This document shows, piece after piece, positions 1 to 10,799 of a stretch of 64,000 bases of DNA (positions are counted from its first letter, which is position 1; every line of letters begins with the position of its first letter). The stretch covers positions 24,654,293 to 24,718,292 of the forward strand of contig NC_079514.1 in assembly GCF_000801105.2 (NCBI RefSeq). The letters run 5' to 3'. A program made the translations under genes and the position numbers. The notes below the pieces were generated by a model, which worked only from the letters and a program-made list of their open reading frames with translations, did no database searches and had not been told where the DNA came from. The DNA comes from Raphanus sativus. Lineage: Eukaryota > Streptophyta > Magnoliopsida > Brassicales > Brassicaceae.

Positions 1-330
1 GATCTACGAGTGCTACACGGGAGCGATTAAGGAGATGCTTGTCGCATTCATACTGTCCTACCAGTGATTTCGGTAAGGTCTTGTGTCTCTTGCTTTTACG
101 GCAAGCGAACAACTGATCCTCCTGGTCGCAATTTTCATTGCCAAGCTTACGGTCCACTTCAGATACAGACTCGTTTGGAAGCGGCCGTTCCTCTTGTGTA
201 AGTCCTAGTGAGAATGTTGGTTTAGGGAATAGCAACGCAGGGTCGAGATTATGAAAATAAATTATGGTCAAATAAAACGACAAAACATATATGACACCTC
301 ACTGCATAGCAAAAAAGTAGAACATTACCG

Positions 331-1003
331 TATCTGGTGCGCTTTGAATAATATCTGGAGAAGCGGGTGGGTTACTTGAAACCTATCGAGAACAAAGATA
401 TAAGTAAAGACGTTAAAAATGTCAAATATATAGGAATTTGACAGTAAACATTACCATTTCTTCAAGACCAATTTCCTCAGCCATTTCCTCACCGGCAATG
501 TTCAGTGTCTGACCTTGGGAACCTATAGCTGAGTGAAGCTGTTGTTCTCCATTTAAGGCCTGCATGGAAGCAATGTTTTATGTAGAGGTCGTGTAATTAG
601 CCGGGTAAGGTGCAATTTGGCAGGGTATTAATAAACTTACATCGTCACACATGGTCTTAGCTTGGTCCATGACTATAGTAGCGCTAATTGTGTCGTCAAT
701 TACCATCTCCTCGGTACACTCATTAGTATTCTGACCTTCAGACTGTACAGATGACTGAAGCACTTGTGATCCGTTTAGTGCCTACATATTATCTATAAAA
801 GCACGAGACATATTGATAACAGGTTATCATATAAAATGTGGGGTTGTTTGGAAACTAACCTTGGCACCAGATGTACTGGCTTGCTTTGATTGTGGGATAA
901 TGTCCGAGGGGTCATCGGATGCAAACTCGGCGTCGCTGAAACTTAGTGTCTGACGCTCGGTGTGTACACTCTGCTGATTCATAGGTTCTCCATTCAAATC
1001 CTG
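331..1003 (-). repeat. Tandemly duplicated short exons in the DUF1985/Ulp1 gene
   Basis: Three successive exons start with the same theme: DLNGEPMNQQSVHTERQTLS (about 1003-861), ALNGSQVLQSSVQSEGQN (about 780-642) and ALNGEQQLHSAIGSQGQTLN (about 559-454). They are followed by a short exon VSSNPPASPDIIQS (about 385-331). Each is bordered by a plausible AG acceptor and GT donor and separated by about 80-100 bp. This looks like exon duplication within the linker before the protease. Exact splice sites are inferred. Confidence 0.5.
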
Positions 1004-2269
1004 CAAGTGAAAAAGGGACATGAATCTGTATGCTGAAATAGAAACGATAACCGGCTAATGTGTAGTTTGAAAGGTTATAGATAAGATACATCATCTTTGT
1101 ATGTTGTTGCTTTGTTTGGATGTATAGTAACGTCGTCAACGTCACAGAGAGCCCCTGCTTCTGAAGGTACCCCTGACTGGGACCTGCACACCTTCCCCCA
1201 CGTTCCGTCCCTTCATTTTTATAAATAGATTTGGTAAGGTAGAAAGTTATCCGGCTAAGATATTGTTTGCTGAGATAATGGAAGACTTACATCTACAGAG
1301 AATGTTGTTACTGGTTAGCGAATCTGATAGCCTCTGATATAATATCATTTTTGGAGAGTACATTTTGAGTGCCTACGTGGTGGAGAGTGGGACGGCTAAT
1401 TTCGGGCTGCTGGACATCTACATTGTCATTGGAACCATTTCTAGGCTGCGAAGATGAGGGACTTCCAGACCTCCCGTTAGAATCCTCTAGTTTGCGAAGC
1501 AATTGTTGGAAGTTGTCTAGGACATTGTTTTGGAACGTGAGAAATGTTTCTGAAAGAGTTGTTATTTGCCTCTCAATCCGGGAGAGCGCCTGAAAATTTT
1601 TCTTTCAAAAGTGCAGCTACTACTTCGAAATCTATGACCTCTGATGTTATTGTGTGTTTTGTCTGCTTCGGCTTCACTTTCTTACGGTTAGTGGCCTCTT
1701 TTTTTGCCTCCTCACGCATCCTGATGACGTCTACCGTCGTTACGCCTCCAACGAAGCTTGCATTCTTGAATGGATACTTCTGCTCAACGAGACGCAACAA
1801 ATTATCAACGACAGGATCATCTTCATCGTCTGATTGTGAATATTCAGGGAAAGCATGAAAGTGTTCTTTGTCTTCCACTATAACGGAACTAACTTTGACC
1901 TTACAATAAAGTTAATGAGATATAAAAAAGCCAGTGTTGCTGAGAAAATGAGATTGTAGACATAAAAAAGTCAGTGATGCTAACAATCCACATAATTGAT
2001 ATCCAAAAATTATTGAGTTTATACCTTTTCTAAGCCGTCTTACGCGCGAGCATATTCTGGGCTGATGGTTCTCTTCGCGTTTTTGTCTTCATCTGCTATA
2101 TCATCATCCTCTCCGCCATTGCCTTCTGAGCCAGATGAGGATCCGTCATTAGCCACCTCTGTTAGAGCGGGGATGGGCTTCAACCATTACAATTTGCAGT
2201 GAAAGCACGAATCCCTTCAAGGCAACGGTGTTTTGGGACAGTGAAACCTCATTCCTCTCTTTGATACTA

Positions 2270-2880
2270 CTCATGAGATATCAAATGATATCCTGCCCCA
2301 AGGATATGAGAAGAAATCATTTAAGTTTTTGATACGCTCAGCGTAAACTTGTGAAATGTGTGGGGTGTGCGTGGTTGGTAAAATGACAGCAGATAGAAGG
2401 GCCAAAAGGGCATATTTCAGGCGCATGCCTCTGTTCGTGACAGTTCTTTTCTTGAGCATTCTTACCACCGATGTAACGGGAACCTCCTTCATTTTACCGA
2501 ACAGCTCCCCCCAGTAAGGTTTTTCAGAAAGAAATTTCTCAGATCTTTTTTTTTGGTGTTTGGGAAGCTTGCGGCAATTAAGCCCGTTGACGTAAGCAAA
2601 TTCTCGGAGTGAGAATCTTACAGGTTTGCCGGAGAAAATGAACCATGCTTCGTGTTTCTTGTCGACTTTAAGCTGCCGGGAGATGATGAAACGACCAAAT
2701 CGTCCAGAAAAAATGGTTTGTCCCCGATTTCAATGAGCTTTCCGAAGGGTGAGGCTCTGATAGTATCGACTTCGTCGGCGTCGAGCAAGTTCAGGATTTG
2801 CCTGATTGCATGTGGTTTGTGGTACGTCGTGACTCTAACTCCGACTGGTTCACTCCCGACGGCGAATATTCTTTGAGGGA
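2270..2880 (-). pseudogene. DUF1985 domain with frameshift
   Basis: This is the best-preserved domain of the gene above. It reads IFAVGSEPVGVRVTTYHKP, then TIRASPFGKLIEIGDKP. A run of six A (plus strand 2708-2713) breaks the frame, and it resumes in another frame with GRFGRFIISRQLKVDKKHEA and continues to SYPWGRISFD. The function of DUF1985 is unknown; it occurs almost only in plant transposon-associated genes. Confidence 0.75.
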
Positions 2881-2950
2881 GGCTAAGAGGCGGAGGTGAA
2901 ATATCTTCTCCTTCCTTTCGATGACTGGATTTGCAGAAGCTGTTTTTTAG

Positions 2951-3539
2951 CTTTGGCTTAAGGAAGAATCGAGATGAGTGAGAGAGCGATGAGGAGAATT
3001 GAAATGAAATTATGGATCCCTTGAAATTATGATTCCAAAAAAGAAAATAATATAATTCTCAATATAAGAGATATTTGGGAAATCTAGTAAGAGATCTTTT
3101 AGATTTTCGAACTGAGCAAATCTAAAGAATTGTACTTCGTATCTTTTGGAGGATTTCCTAATCTAAATATGAATGAATCGATATAGGGGTATAAGAGTCT
3201 AACCAAACTATGAACAGTCCACGAAAGTAGACATTTGGTATGTAGCTAAATATCGCATAATGCTTTGGTAGACATCCTAATTTCCTTAAAATTTATATGT
3301 TATGAAAAATTTAGAATAAGATCATTCTTATAAATATTGTGTTGCTATCTGAAAACAATATTTTTATTATAAAAGTTCAAAAAAAGATACAAAATATTAT
3401 AATTAAATATTATTCAAGAAGGAACAGTTCTATAAATATATTTTTCTAAACTATTTCTAAGATATGAGTGTCTTAAAATTTTTAACACAATAATAAATAT
3501 ATATTTTGATTAAAAAATTTGACATATATAAATAATTTG
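2951..3539. other. AT-rich non-coding stretch
   Basis: There is no ORF of note. The stretch is very AT-rich and ends abruptly where the truncated LTR at 3540 begins. It may hold the upstream end or terminal inverted repeat of the Mutator-like element, but I cannot define one. Confidence 0.4.
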
Positions 3540-4499
3540 ACTAAAGATGCAAACTGAAACAAAACAAGAGAAAATAAAAGGGATAGAGATGGTTGATGGA
3601 ATATGTTGCTGGATGTGTATCTCTCTCAACAGATTAGTGGATGGGAGATGGATAGAAGATGAGATTGGCCTTGCTGGATGTGTATCACTCTCAAGGCAAA
3701 TCGTTGGATGATGGGTGGGGTGAAGAATCGCCACAAGCTTGGTGGTTGGAGCTTGATAAGATTCAGGCTGCTCTCTCTTGTTTCTCACACTAGAAAGACT
3801 TAGGTTTTTCTTTGCTGAAGCAAAAACAATTTCATAAAAGACTTAGCAGCAAAAATCGCCACTCACACAAGGTTTTATAGCCAGCCCCTTAATGGTTCTA
3901 AATGGCAAAAATTCCTAAACAAAAGGGCCAACTCTCACACAAATTAAAAGGCTGATAAATGCCCAAAGTCTTAACCAAAATAAAATTAAAATTAAAACAG
4001 TAAATCGGTTGCTGATTGAGATGCCTAAACCAAAGCTCATAGTATGCTTGTATGTTGCCTCATTAAAATCTTATCAGGAAAACCCAGTGGGACAAAACCT
4101 GATGAAGGAAAAAGAGTACAACACATACTACTTACTTTGGTGGTCGGCTATATCTCTGAACCGGAAGAAAATTGGTTGGATGGATTGGAGATTGATTCTG
4201 AACCAAGGTCGAATGTGGAGATGATGAAACCGGCTTGGTTCTGGCCAAGTGATCTGAATTGGATTGGACCGACTGTGTCTTGAACTTCAATTGAACCGGC
4301 TTGGTCTTGTATCTTCAATTGGACCATCTCTTCAATCAGTAGATGGTTCTGGCCGGTTTGTCCATCTTGATCTAGGATTTGTTGGACAGCCTTGGAGAAC
4401 CCTTCTCTTATCGCCTTATCAATACAGTCAATTACGTCTCTCCGAGAAGTGGTCGGACCGCGCCTAATTATGGGAACCTCTACTTGGATGGCCTCATCA
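3540..4499 (-). repeat. 3' LTR of the chromovirus, truncated
   Basis: It matches 17160-18107 along its whole length, with several percent of differences by eye. The inner end is TGATGAG on the minus strand, directly after the PPT. The outer end is missing: homology stops at 3540 in unrelated AT-rich DNA, so roughly the last 245 bp of the LTR were lost. A TATA-like CTATAAAAC is at 3872-3880 (minus). Confidence 0.85.
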
Positions 4500-5042
4500 T
4501 TCCCTCCCCCTTGAAAAGGTTCTGGCCTCAGAACACCATCATCTGCAAGAAAAGGGGACAAATCAGATACATTGAACGTATGGGAAATTTTAAACTCACC
4601 TGGAAGATCAAGCTTATAAGCATTGTCATTGATCTTTTCGAGAACCCGGAAGGGTCCAGTCCCTCGGGTGATAGTTTGGACTTCCTTGCTTCAGTAAACC
4701 TTTCTGGCCACATGTGTAACCACACCAAGTCTCCTGGTTCGAACAACACTTCCTTCCTCTTCTGGTCGACCCGCGCCTTGGCCTTGGCCGCCTTTGCTTC
4801 TAGTCTCTCCTTGACTTTTTGGTGCAATGTCTTAACAATTCCGCCTTGTTGGCTCCATCTCGAATGCGGTACATAGGGCTGGGCAGCGTGGAAAGGTCCA
4901 AAGTAGTTTCAGGCTGAAAACCATAGACAACTTCAAAAGGAGAAAGATCAGTAGTAGAGTGTCTAGCATGGTTATAAGCAAACTCAATAAAAGGCAGACA
5001 AGTTAACCAGTTCTTTAAGTTCTTACCGACCGTAGCTCTCAA
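4148..5042 (-). pseudogene. Integrase C-terminal part of the chromovirus pol, frameshifted
   Basis: After a TAG at 5046-5048 the same frame continues with FIEFAYNHARHSTTDLSPFE, the usual end of a gypsy integrase core. It passes by frameshift into EPGDLVWLHMWPERFTEARK near 4700. A further segment (4561-4148) reads SPFLADDGVLRPEPFQGGG, crosses the PPT and runs about 350 bp into the LTR. The extension into the LTR resembles CRM-type chromoviruses. At least two frameshifts are present. Confidence 0.75.
4500..4512 (-). other. Polypurine tract of the chromovirus
   Basis: The minus strand reads AAGGGGGAGGGAA immediately before the LTR start TGATGAG. This primes plus-strand DNA synthesis in LTR elements. 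Confidence 0.8.
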
Positions 5043-5045
5043 TAA

Positions 5046-5852
5046 CTAAGAGAGTGTACGGTTTACTACCTCGGTTTGGCCATCAGTCTGTGGATGGAAA
5101 GTGGTAGAGAACAACAGATTGGTACCGAGTTTACCCCATAAAGTCATCCAGAAATGGCTTAAGAATTTGGTGTCTCTGTCAGATATAATGGTCCTAGGCA
5201 TGCCCTGTAAACGGACCACCTCTTTAAAGAACAGGTTGGCGATTTGGGTGGCATCATTGGTTGTGTTACAAGCAATGAAGTGAGCCATCTTGGAGAACCT
5301 GTCCACAACAACAAAAATGGAATCCTTGTGGTCTATCTTGGACAAGCCAAGCACAAAGTCCATTAAAAGATCTACCCAAGGGTGGTCAGGAATAGGTAAA
5401 GGCATGTATAAACCGTAAGGATGTGACCTGGATTTTGTCTTAAGGCAGACAATGCACTTGGCGCACAAGTTCTCAACGTTTCTCTTCATGTTCGGCCAAA
5501 ACGTATGGTCGGTTAGGACACTTAGAGTTTTATCTCTACCAAAATGTCCCATGAGGCCGCCACCATGGGCCTCCCAAACCAGCAATTCCCGCATGGACCC
5601 TTGGGGAATGCACAATTTCTTTTCCTTGAACAAGAAACCGTCTTGTTGGTAGTATGGGCCGGCTACAATCTTTGTGGTTTTCCTGAAAACTTCTTGAAAA
5701 TTAGGGTCAGTAACATAAGAATCCTTAACATACTCAAAACCCATGATCTTAGCTTCCATGGTGGAGATAAGAGTGTGTCTCCGGGACAGAGCATCGGCCA
5801 CCACATTGTCTTTGCCCTTCTTGTACTTAATCACATAAGGGAAAGTCTCCAC
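5046..5852 (-). pseudogene. Integrase (zinc finger and catalytic core) of the chromovirus
   Basis: The segment inserts retroelement cDNA into DNA. It starts in the end of the RNase H/connection region ([10 protein letters not shown]). An HHCC zinc finger follows (H..H in [14 protein letters not shown] in CAKCIVCLK), then the catalytic D,D,E triad: LLMDF, SDRDTKF and TDGQTEVV. It ends at an in-frame TAG (5046-5048) and continues beyond it in the same frame. The Athila-like insertion at 5874 lies just upstream. It cannot be made as one protein with RT. Confidence 0.85.
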
Positions 5853-5868
5853 AAACTCTAACCATCTG

Positions 5869-5873
5869 GCGTG
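5869..5873. repeat. Target-site duplication GCGTG, left copy
   Basis: GCGTG flanks the Athila-like element at 5869-5873 and 13233-13237. The duplicated site lies in the chromovirus pol. Confidence 0.9.
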
Positions 5874-7299
5874 TGATGTTAGGAGTTTTTAGGCTCCTAA
5901 GTCAAATGATAGTATAGTGGTAGTAAGTTGTCGAACCAGTTCTGAGGGATTCAAATGCAGAGAGAATGCAAGTATTTGCCTAATCTAAGTGCAATCAGTG
6001 AAATGGATGATTTTTAAACTAAAACTAGAATGCAAGTAACAGAAATGATATTTTTAAGCTATTGGAAAGGAGAACTCATGGGTATAGGGATTTCAGACCT
6101 TGGGTGATCAAGTTTCGAACTAAGGATGACAAATGAATCAATCAAACTATTAACCTTAAGCCTAGACACAATTCTAAGCAAGCTCTATGTCTAGATGAAT
6201 GCTCATTTGCTAACATGTCTCAAACATCAAATGTCTTTGGTTGAATAACATGCAAGCAATCATTACTAACAAGTCTATTAGCTATCTTAGCATCTTTAAC
6301 AACAAATATCTTTGGCAAAGTACACTAAGAGCCTAGGAGAGTTGACTCAGGCATTTCATCAAACACCTTTTGGGTGGGAAATGCCTAGAGATCACCCTTT
6401 GAGTGGCCTACTCAAATGATGCATTAAGATCACTCTACTAGCAAGGAACAAGTATGATCTACACCTAAAACATCCTAGAACTAGCCTAATCACCCTTAAT
6501 CACCCTAACCCATGAATCCAAAAGGTGATTACTCACTAATCTCCATGATTCCTCTTAAACCCATGATGGATTTCAGATTAATCATGTAGAGAAATAGATG
6601 AGAGATCACAAGAACAATAACAAATCAAGCCAAAAAGAGATGTTTTTCTTGAGAGAGTTTGTGTTCTTCAATAGATAAAAGATAATCTGCCAAAAGGTGG
6701 CTACAACATCCTTAAACATTAGGTTTTTCAGAGTAAAAACGTGCATAAGAAATTGCAAAAAGGTCCTTGAAAAAACATAAAATCGTGTAGCAAAAGGGGC
6801 TGGAGCGACCTTGGGGGGTCGCTCTGAGAGGTCGTTCCAGCCTCCATTTTTGTGTCTCCGGGCGATGAAAACGCGAGCTACTTAGGTGGGTCGCTCTGGT
6901 TGGTCGCTCTGGTTGGGAGCTACCTTAGGGGGTCGCTCCAGAAGGTCACTCTGCGGTTCTCGACCAGGATGGATATGCCTCTAGTAAATTGATCATAACT
7001 CCTTCATCACATCTCCAAATGACTTGAAACCACTTCCATTAGAAAGCTAACTCAATTTCCTGTGTCTCCACAAAATCTTAGCAACAGAAGATTTCTCTAA
7101 GGCCTCCATCCATGTTCATCTTTCACCCCCTTTTTGATCACATTGCTTCCAAATGTCTCCAAGAACTCCATGTGGTGTTCCAATACCTGATAGAGACATA
7201 TGTATGCCAAATGCAACCTAAACATGTCTAAATCCTAATCTATATGATGAAAATGCTTATGAATGAATAGCTAAAACAAAGCAAATATGCAAGATATCA
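5874..7299 (-). repeat. 3' LTR of the Athila-like element
   Basis: It begins TGATGTTAGG and ends AAGATATCA on the plus strand (TG..CA). It is nearly identical to 11808-13232; differences seen include 6051, 6353, a G-run length near 6815, and 7131. GAGCGAC/GTCGCTC words are clustered at 6800-6955. Confidence 0.92.
6795..6960. repeat. GAGCGACC / GGTCGCTC word cluster in the LTR
   Basis: Within 165 bp the word GGTCGCTC or its complement GAGCGACC recurs about seven times with slight variants, often back to back. The cluster is G+C-rich compared with the surrounding AT-rich LTR. The same cluster is in the other LTR at about 12729-12894. Confidence 0.7.
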
Positions 7300-7310
7300 A
7301 CTCCCCCACA
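7300..7310 (-). other. Polypurine tract of the Athila-like element
   Basis: The minus strand reads TGTGGGGGAGT directly before the LTR start TGATATC. Confidence 0.8.
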
Positions 7311-9215
7311 CTAGTCCTTTACTTGTCCACAAGTAAACTTTCAAGAACCAAGGAGAAAAGGGTTGAAGATGGGGACTCATAACCAAAAGAAACTCTTCTT
7401 AGTTCTCAACCTAACAACCTTGCATAATCATACCAAATAGCAAGAGCAAAGATTTCATCCATCTCTAACTTCTCTAAGCCTATCCCAGCTCCTTTGATCT
7501 CTACACTCATTAATCATGCATCCACAAACCACAAATCCACCATCTCTCTAACATTCAGGAAGCAAACTCAATAGACATCTCACAAATGGTCAACTGGTCC
7601 AAGTCATTTGGTTTGGTAAGACAAAGGCTTTAATGCAAGTGAAATCAGAGGTTCAAAATGATCTTTTAAGGTGGTTTACTCTCAAAACTAAGTAGCTTTG
7701 ACATTACACATAATATATCTAAGAAAGGGATCAACTCATGCATACAATGCTCAATCTCCATTGTTCTACCCTTTCCCAAACACACAAGATATTCAATTAT
7801 TCCTCAATGTCAAACCCAACTCACATCTCTCACCAAAAGATCCCAAGAACATTCTTCACATCCGACTCTTTCTTTTTGAAATCAATAAAGGATTTTTCAC
7901 AATTTTAAAACAAATCTTAGCTCCTAACAACTTTGCTAGCCCCCTTTTTCATTCTCTTTTCTTTTTTTTCTTTTTCTTTTTTCTTTTTCTTTTTTTTTTA
8001 TATTTGAGGGCCAAGACTTTTCACAATAAGAGCTAGATACTTCTCCACTTATCCCAAAAAGACTAATCATTTAAGCACAAATAGTCAAACCTTTCATATT
8101 CCCAAATCACAACACTCACCCCCTTTCCTATAGCTAGACAATAGAGTGACTAATCTAGCAAGAATGGAGACTAAGCATTGTCGTTCCCAATACTCTCAAC
8201 ATTATGCACATGTAAAGCTTTCCAAAAGGCCTCACTCAACAAATAATGATGGTTTAAAAAGGAGGTATGGGTTTTGGGAGTGGAGTACCACTTGAGTTTG
8301 TCAAAAAGATTGGTAAAACAAATGGGACAACTCAAGTGTGTATATCCATGACTTAGTACACAAGGGACCATATGCAAGAGACATTAAAACAGGAGCTTGC
8401 TTCAAAGAGAGAGTATCAACAGTCAAATGAGTTTCAAGAGGAGCATTCAAGGCGCGAAGTTTACAAGCTTTCTAAAGGGTGCTCAAGCTACTTGTCATGA
8501 TTACAAAGGTCAACAAATTCAGTACTTAGCACGAGCTCTTTACAAGGTTGAAATCCCCCTAATGCATGAATGCAACCTATATGCTTCTAGACTCAATCCT
8601 AAAAATGCAAATGATGCAACTAAATGATTCTTTTTGTGTTTTTCAAATTTTTTTATTTTTTTGGATTTTTCTATGCAAATAAGAATGTAATATGCAATGC
8701 ATGAGACTCAAAATCATGAAAACAAACATGATCAAATACTTGGTACCTCCCCCACACTTAAATCACACAGTCTCTGTGTGAGTGAGGTACCCAATGGAAT
8801 TCTAAAATGTAATGAAAAACTGGGAGAAGGGAGGTTTCCAGTTACCTGAGACGGGAGCGATGTGGAAGGGTCGCTGCGGCAGGTCGCTCCCAGCTGGAGC
8901 GACCTCGTGACGTCGCTGCGGAGACCTCGCTCCACGGTCAGTTTCGGTGTTTCCACTCGCGTGTGACGCGAGCGACCTCGGCATCTCGCTCTAGACATGT
9001 CGCTCCCAGGTGGAGCGACCTAGAGGTGTCGCTGCGATGAGATCGCTCTGGTGTCCGACTTTCTGCTCAATACCTGCACACAACTTCACTCTCCCATTGT
9101 TTTATGCAATAAAATGATAATGCAAATACTAATGCAATATATACAAGGATACTCATGGGACTTCCTCCCAAGTGAGCTTGTTTTAAGTCTCTAGCTTGAC
9201 TTTGCCTCCTTTGGA
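7311..9215. other. Non-coding interior of the Athila-like element
   Basis: This is where RT, RNase H and integrase would be expected; none is detectable on either strand. It contains a T-rich tract (about 7960-8000) and, at 8849-9050, a second GAGCGAC/GTCGCTC cluster. Small ORFs here look like chance. Confidence 0.7.
8849..9050. repeat. Second GAGCGACC / GGTCGCTC cluster, internal
   Basis: About a dozen variants of GTCGCTC, GTCGCTGC and GAGCGACC lie in alternating orientation within 200 bp, in a G+C-rich island. The same words recur in both LTRs of this element. Confidence 0.7.
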
Positions 9216-10754
9216 TCAGGCTGGAATAGGTGCAGAAAGTGGAGTTGACACCCCATCTTCCTCAGGTGGTAGCTCATCAAAGTGATCATCAGCAGGAGGA
9301 GGATTCATCTCTTCAATGGTGAAGGCTTGTCCAAATACAGTGGGGTTCCTCATTTTCTCCTTGATGTCAAAGTGGAGGATGTTCTCCTTGCCCAAATGGA
9401 GGTCAATCTTCCCTTCTTTCACATTCACAATAGCTCCTGCAGTAGCTAAGAATGGCCTTCCAAGAATCAATGGGTCTTGAGCCTCCTCACCCATCTCAAG
9501 CACCACAAAGTCTGTAGGTATCTCATACCTTCCAATCTTCACAGGGAGGTTCTCTAGGATACCCACAGGGTACTTCACTGAACGATCAGCCAACACCAGA
9601 GAGAGTCTACACTTCTTGTACTGAGTGAATCCAAGCTTCTTTGCCACAGACAAAGGCATCAAGCTGACACTAGCTCCTAAATCGCAGAGACACTTCTCAA
9701 ACACCATAGGTCCAAGAGCACAAGGTAGTGTGAAGCATCCTGGATCCTCTAACTTCTCTGGAGCATCAAGCCTCTGAATGATGGCATTGCACTCATGACT
9801 CAGAACCATCATGCCCTCCATCTCCTTCTTCTTAGCAGCTACAACATCTTTCAGGAGTTTGCTGTATTGAGGAATCAGCATGAAAGCATCAATGATGGGC
9901 ATTGTAACCTGAGCTTCACTCATCTGCTTCTCAAACAAAGCCTTGTACTTCTGTAGCAGCTGCTTCTTGAATCTACCAGGGAATGGAAGCTTTGGTTCAT
10001 AGGGAGGAGGGACAGGAGAGCTCTCACTTGCTGGAGCAGCAGATTCACCATCTTTTGTTGTTTTCTTCTCTTCTCCAACCTTTCCTTTACCCTTGGCTTT
10101 CACAATCTTCTCCAAGATCTCATCATCTGTCTTCTCATCAACAATGACCACTTCATCATCTAGATTGATGGCTACCTCCTCACCTTGTTTCTCAGCATCC
10201 TTGGTGAGGGTTACAGGAGTCAACTGCTTACCACTCCTAAGTGTGACAGCTTTTGCTTCCTTGGGGTTTTGATCTGACTTTCCAGGTAGAGATCCTTGCT
10301 GGCGGTTCTGGTGGGAGCTCATGGAAGCAAACTGATTCTCCAAATTCTTGACAGAAGAAGCAAGGTTGGAGAATTTGTTGTTGAGCTCATTGTAGCTTCC
10401 ATCGATCTTGGAGTGGAGATTCTTCAGCTCATAGCCAACATGCTTCTCACTTCTAGTCTGAGACTCCAAGATCTGTTTCAGCAAGGCATCAGTGCTGCTC
10501 TCTTGAGGAGCAGAAGAGATAGGAGAAGAGTTTTGCTGAGGCTGATAGTTACTCTGCTGGTTGTTTCTAGGCTGATAACCATTCTGCTGGTTGTTTGAAT
10601 AGGGCGTCTGTTGGTAGTTGTACTGAAAGTTGGGTTCCTTCTTGTACCAGCTACCATTGCTGTTGATGAAACACAATTCTTCTTGCCCTTCCAAACCATC
10701 AACCTCATTGACAGTAGGAGGTATCTCCTGTTGTGGGTTACCAACAAAGTTCAC
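9216..10754 (-). CDS. Gag C-terminal part and aspartic protease, Athila-like element
   Basis: Starting from the first Met after the TAG at 10800, this frame has a Q/N-rich linker (repeats of NNQQNGYQPRNNQQ type, residues about 40-75), then coiled-coil-like and Lys/Glu-rich stretches. A retropepsin-like domain near residues 340-470 has active site CDLGASVSLMP, followed by PLILGRPFL. Retropepsins cut the Gag/Pol precursor; DLGAS replaces DTGAS and is a normal variant in this lineage. The C-terminus ends PIPA without entering RT. The frame is continuous with the upstream gag (10800-11693) except for one TAG. Confidence 0.8.
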   Translation of the reverse strand: MNFVGNPQQEIPPTVNEVDGLEGQEELCFINSNGSWYKKEPNFQYNYQQTPYSNNQQNGYQPRNNQQSNYQPQQNSSPISSAPQESSTDALLKQILESQTRSEKHVGYELKNLHSKIDGSYNELNNKFSNLASSVKNLENQFASMSSHQNRQQGSLPGKSDQNPKEAKAVTLRSGKQLTPVTLTKDAEKQGEEVAINLDDEVVIVDEKTDDEILEKIVKAKGKGKVGEEKKTTKDGESAAPASESSPVPPPYEPKLPFPGRFKKQLLQKYKALFEKQMSEAQVTMPIIDAFMLIPQYSKLLKDVVAAKKKEMEGMMVLSHECNAIIQRLDAPEKLEDPGCFTLPCALGPMVFEKCLCDLGASVSLMPLSVAKKLGFTQYKKCRLSLVLADRSVKYPVGILENLPVKIGRYEIPTDFVVLEMGEEAQDPLILGRPFLATAGAIVNVKEGKIDLHLGKENILHFDIKEKMRNPTVFGQAFTIEEMNPPPADDHFDELPPEEDGVSTPLSAPIPA

Positions 10755-10799
10755 CTGCGCTTGTGTGGCCTTATCAGCAATGAGTTTGTCAATCTTCTC

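Larger units (their letters stand above)
1..2950 (-). pseudogene. DUF1985 / Ulp1-protease-like transposon gene, decayed, cut by the window edge
   Basis: Genes of this type pair an N-terminal DUF1985 domain with a C-terminal Ulp1-like cysteine protease and are carried by Mutator-like transposons in crucifers. Reading right to left, a DUF1985 domain spans about 2880-2270 (motifs IFAVGSEPVG, AWFIFSGKPVRFSLREFAYV, FFSYPWGRISFD). An acidic linker follows at 2160-2030, then a coiled-coil-like exon at 1878-1310. Short exons with good splice sites follow, the last reading RKSKRHKTLPKSLVGQYECDK at about 110-45, which normally precedes the protease. The protease would lie left of position 1. Damage: a homopolymer frameshift at 2708-2713, an in-frame TAA at 2040-2042 and a frameshift near 1585-1595. 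Family assignment is strong for DUF1985 and inferred for the Ulp1 part. Confidence 0.75.

Noticed and set aside
5046..5048. Possible readthrough TAG in the chromovirus integrase
   Set aside because: Context TCT TAG TTA TTG is not a leaky motif, the position is inside the integrase domain, and the element has many other lesions.
6795..6960. CRISPR-like array
   Set aside because: Repeats are short, in both orientations, unevenly spaced and in a plant retrotransposon; no spacers.
7698..8036. 112-codon plus-strand ORF in the Athila-like interior
   Set aside because: Antisense to the element and ending in poly-Phe/Leu from a T-rich tract; low complexity.
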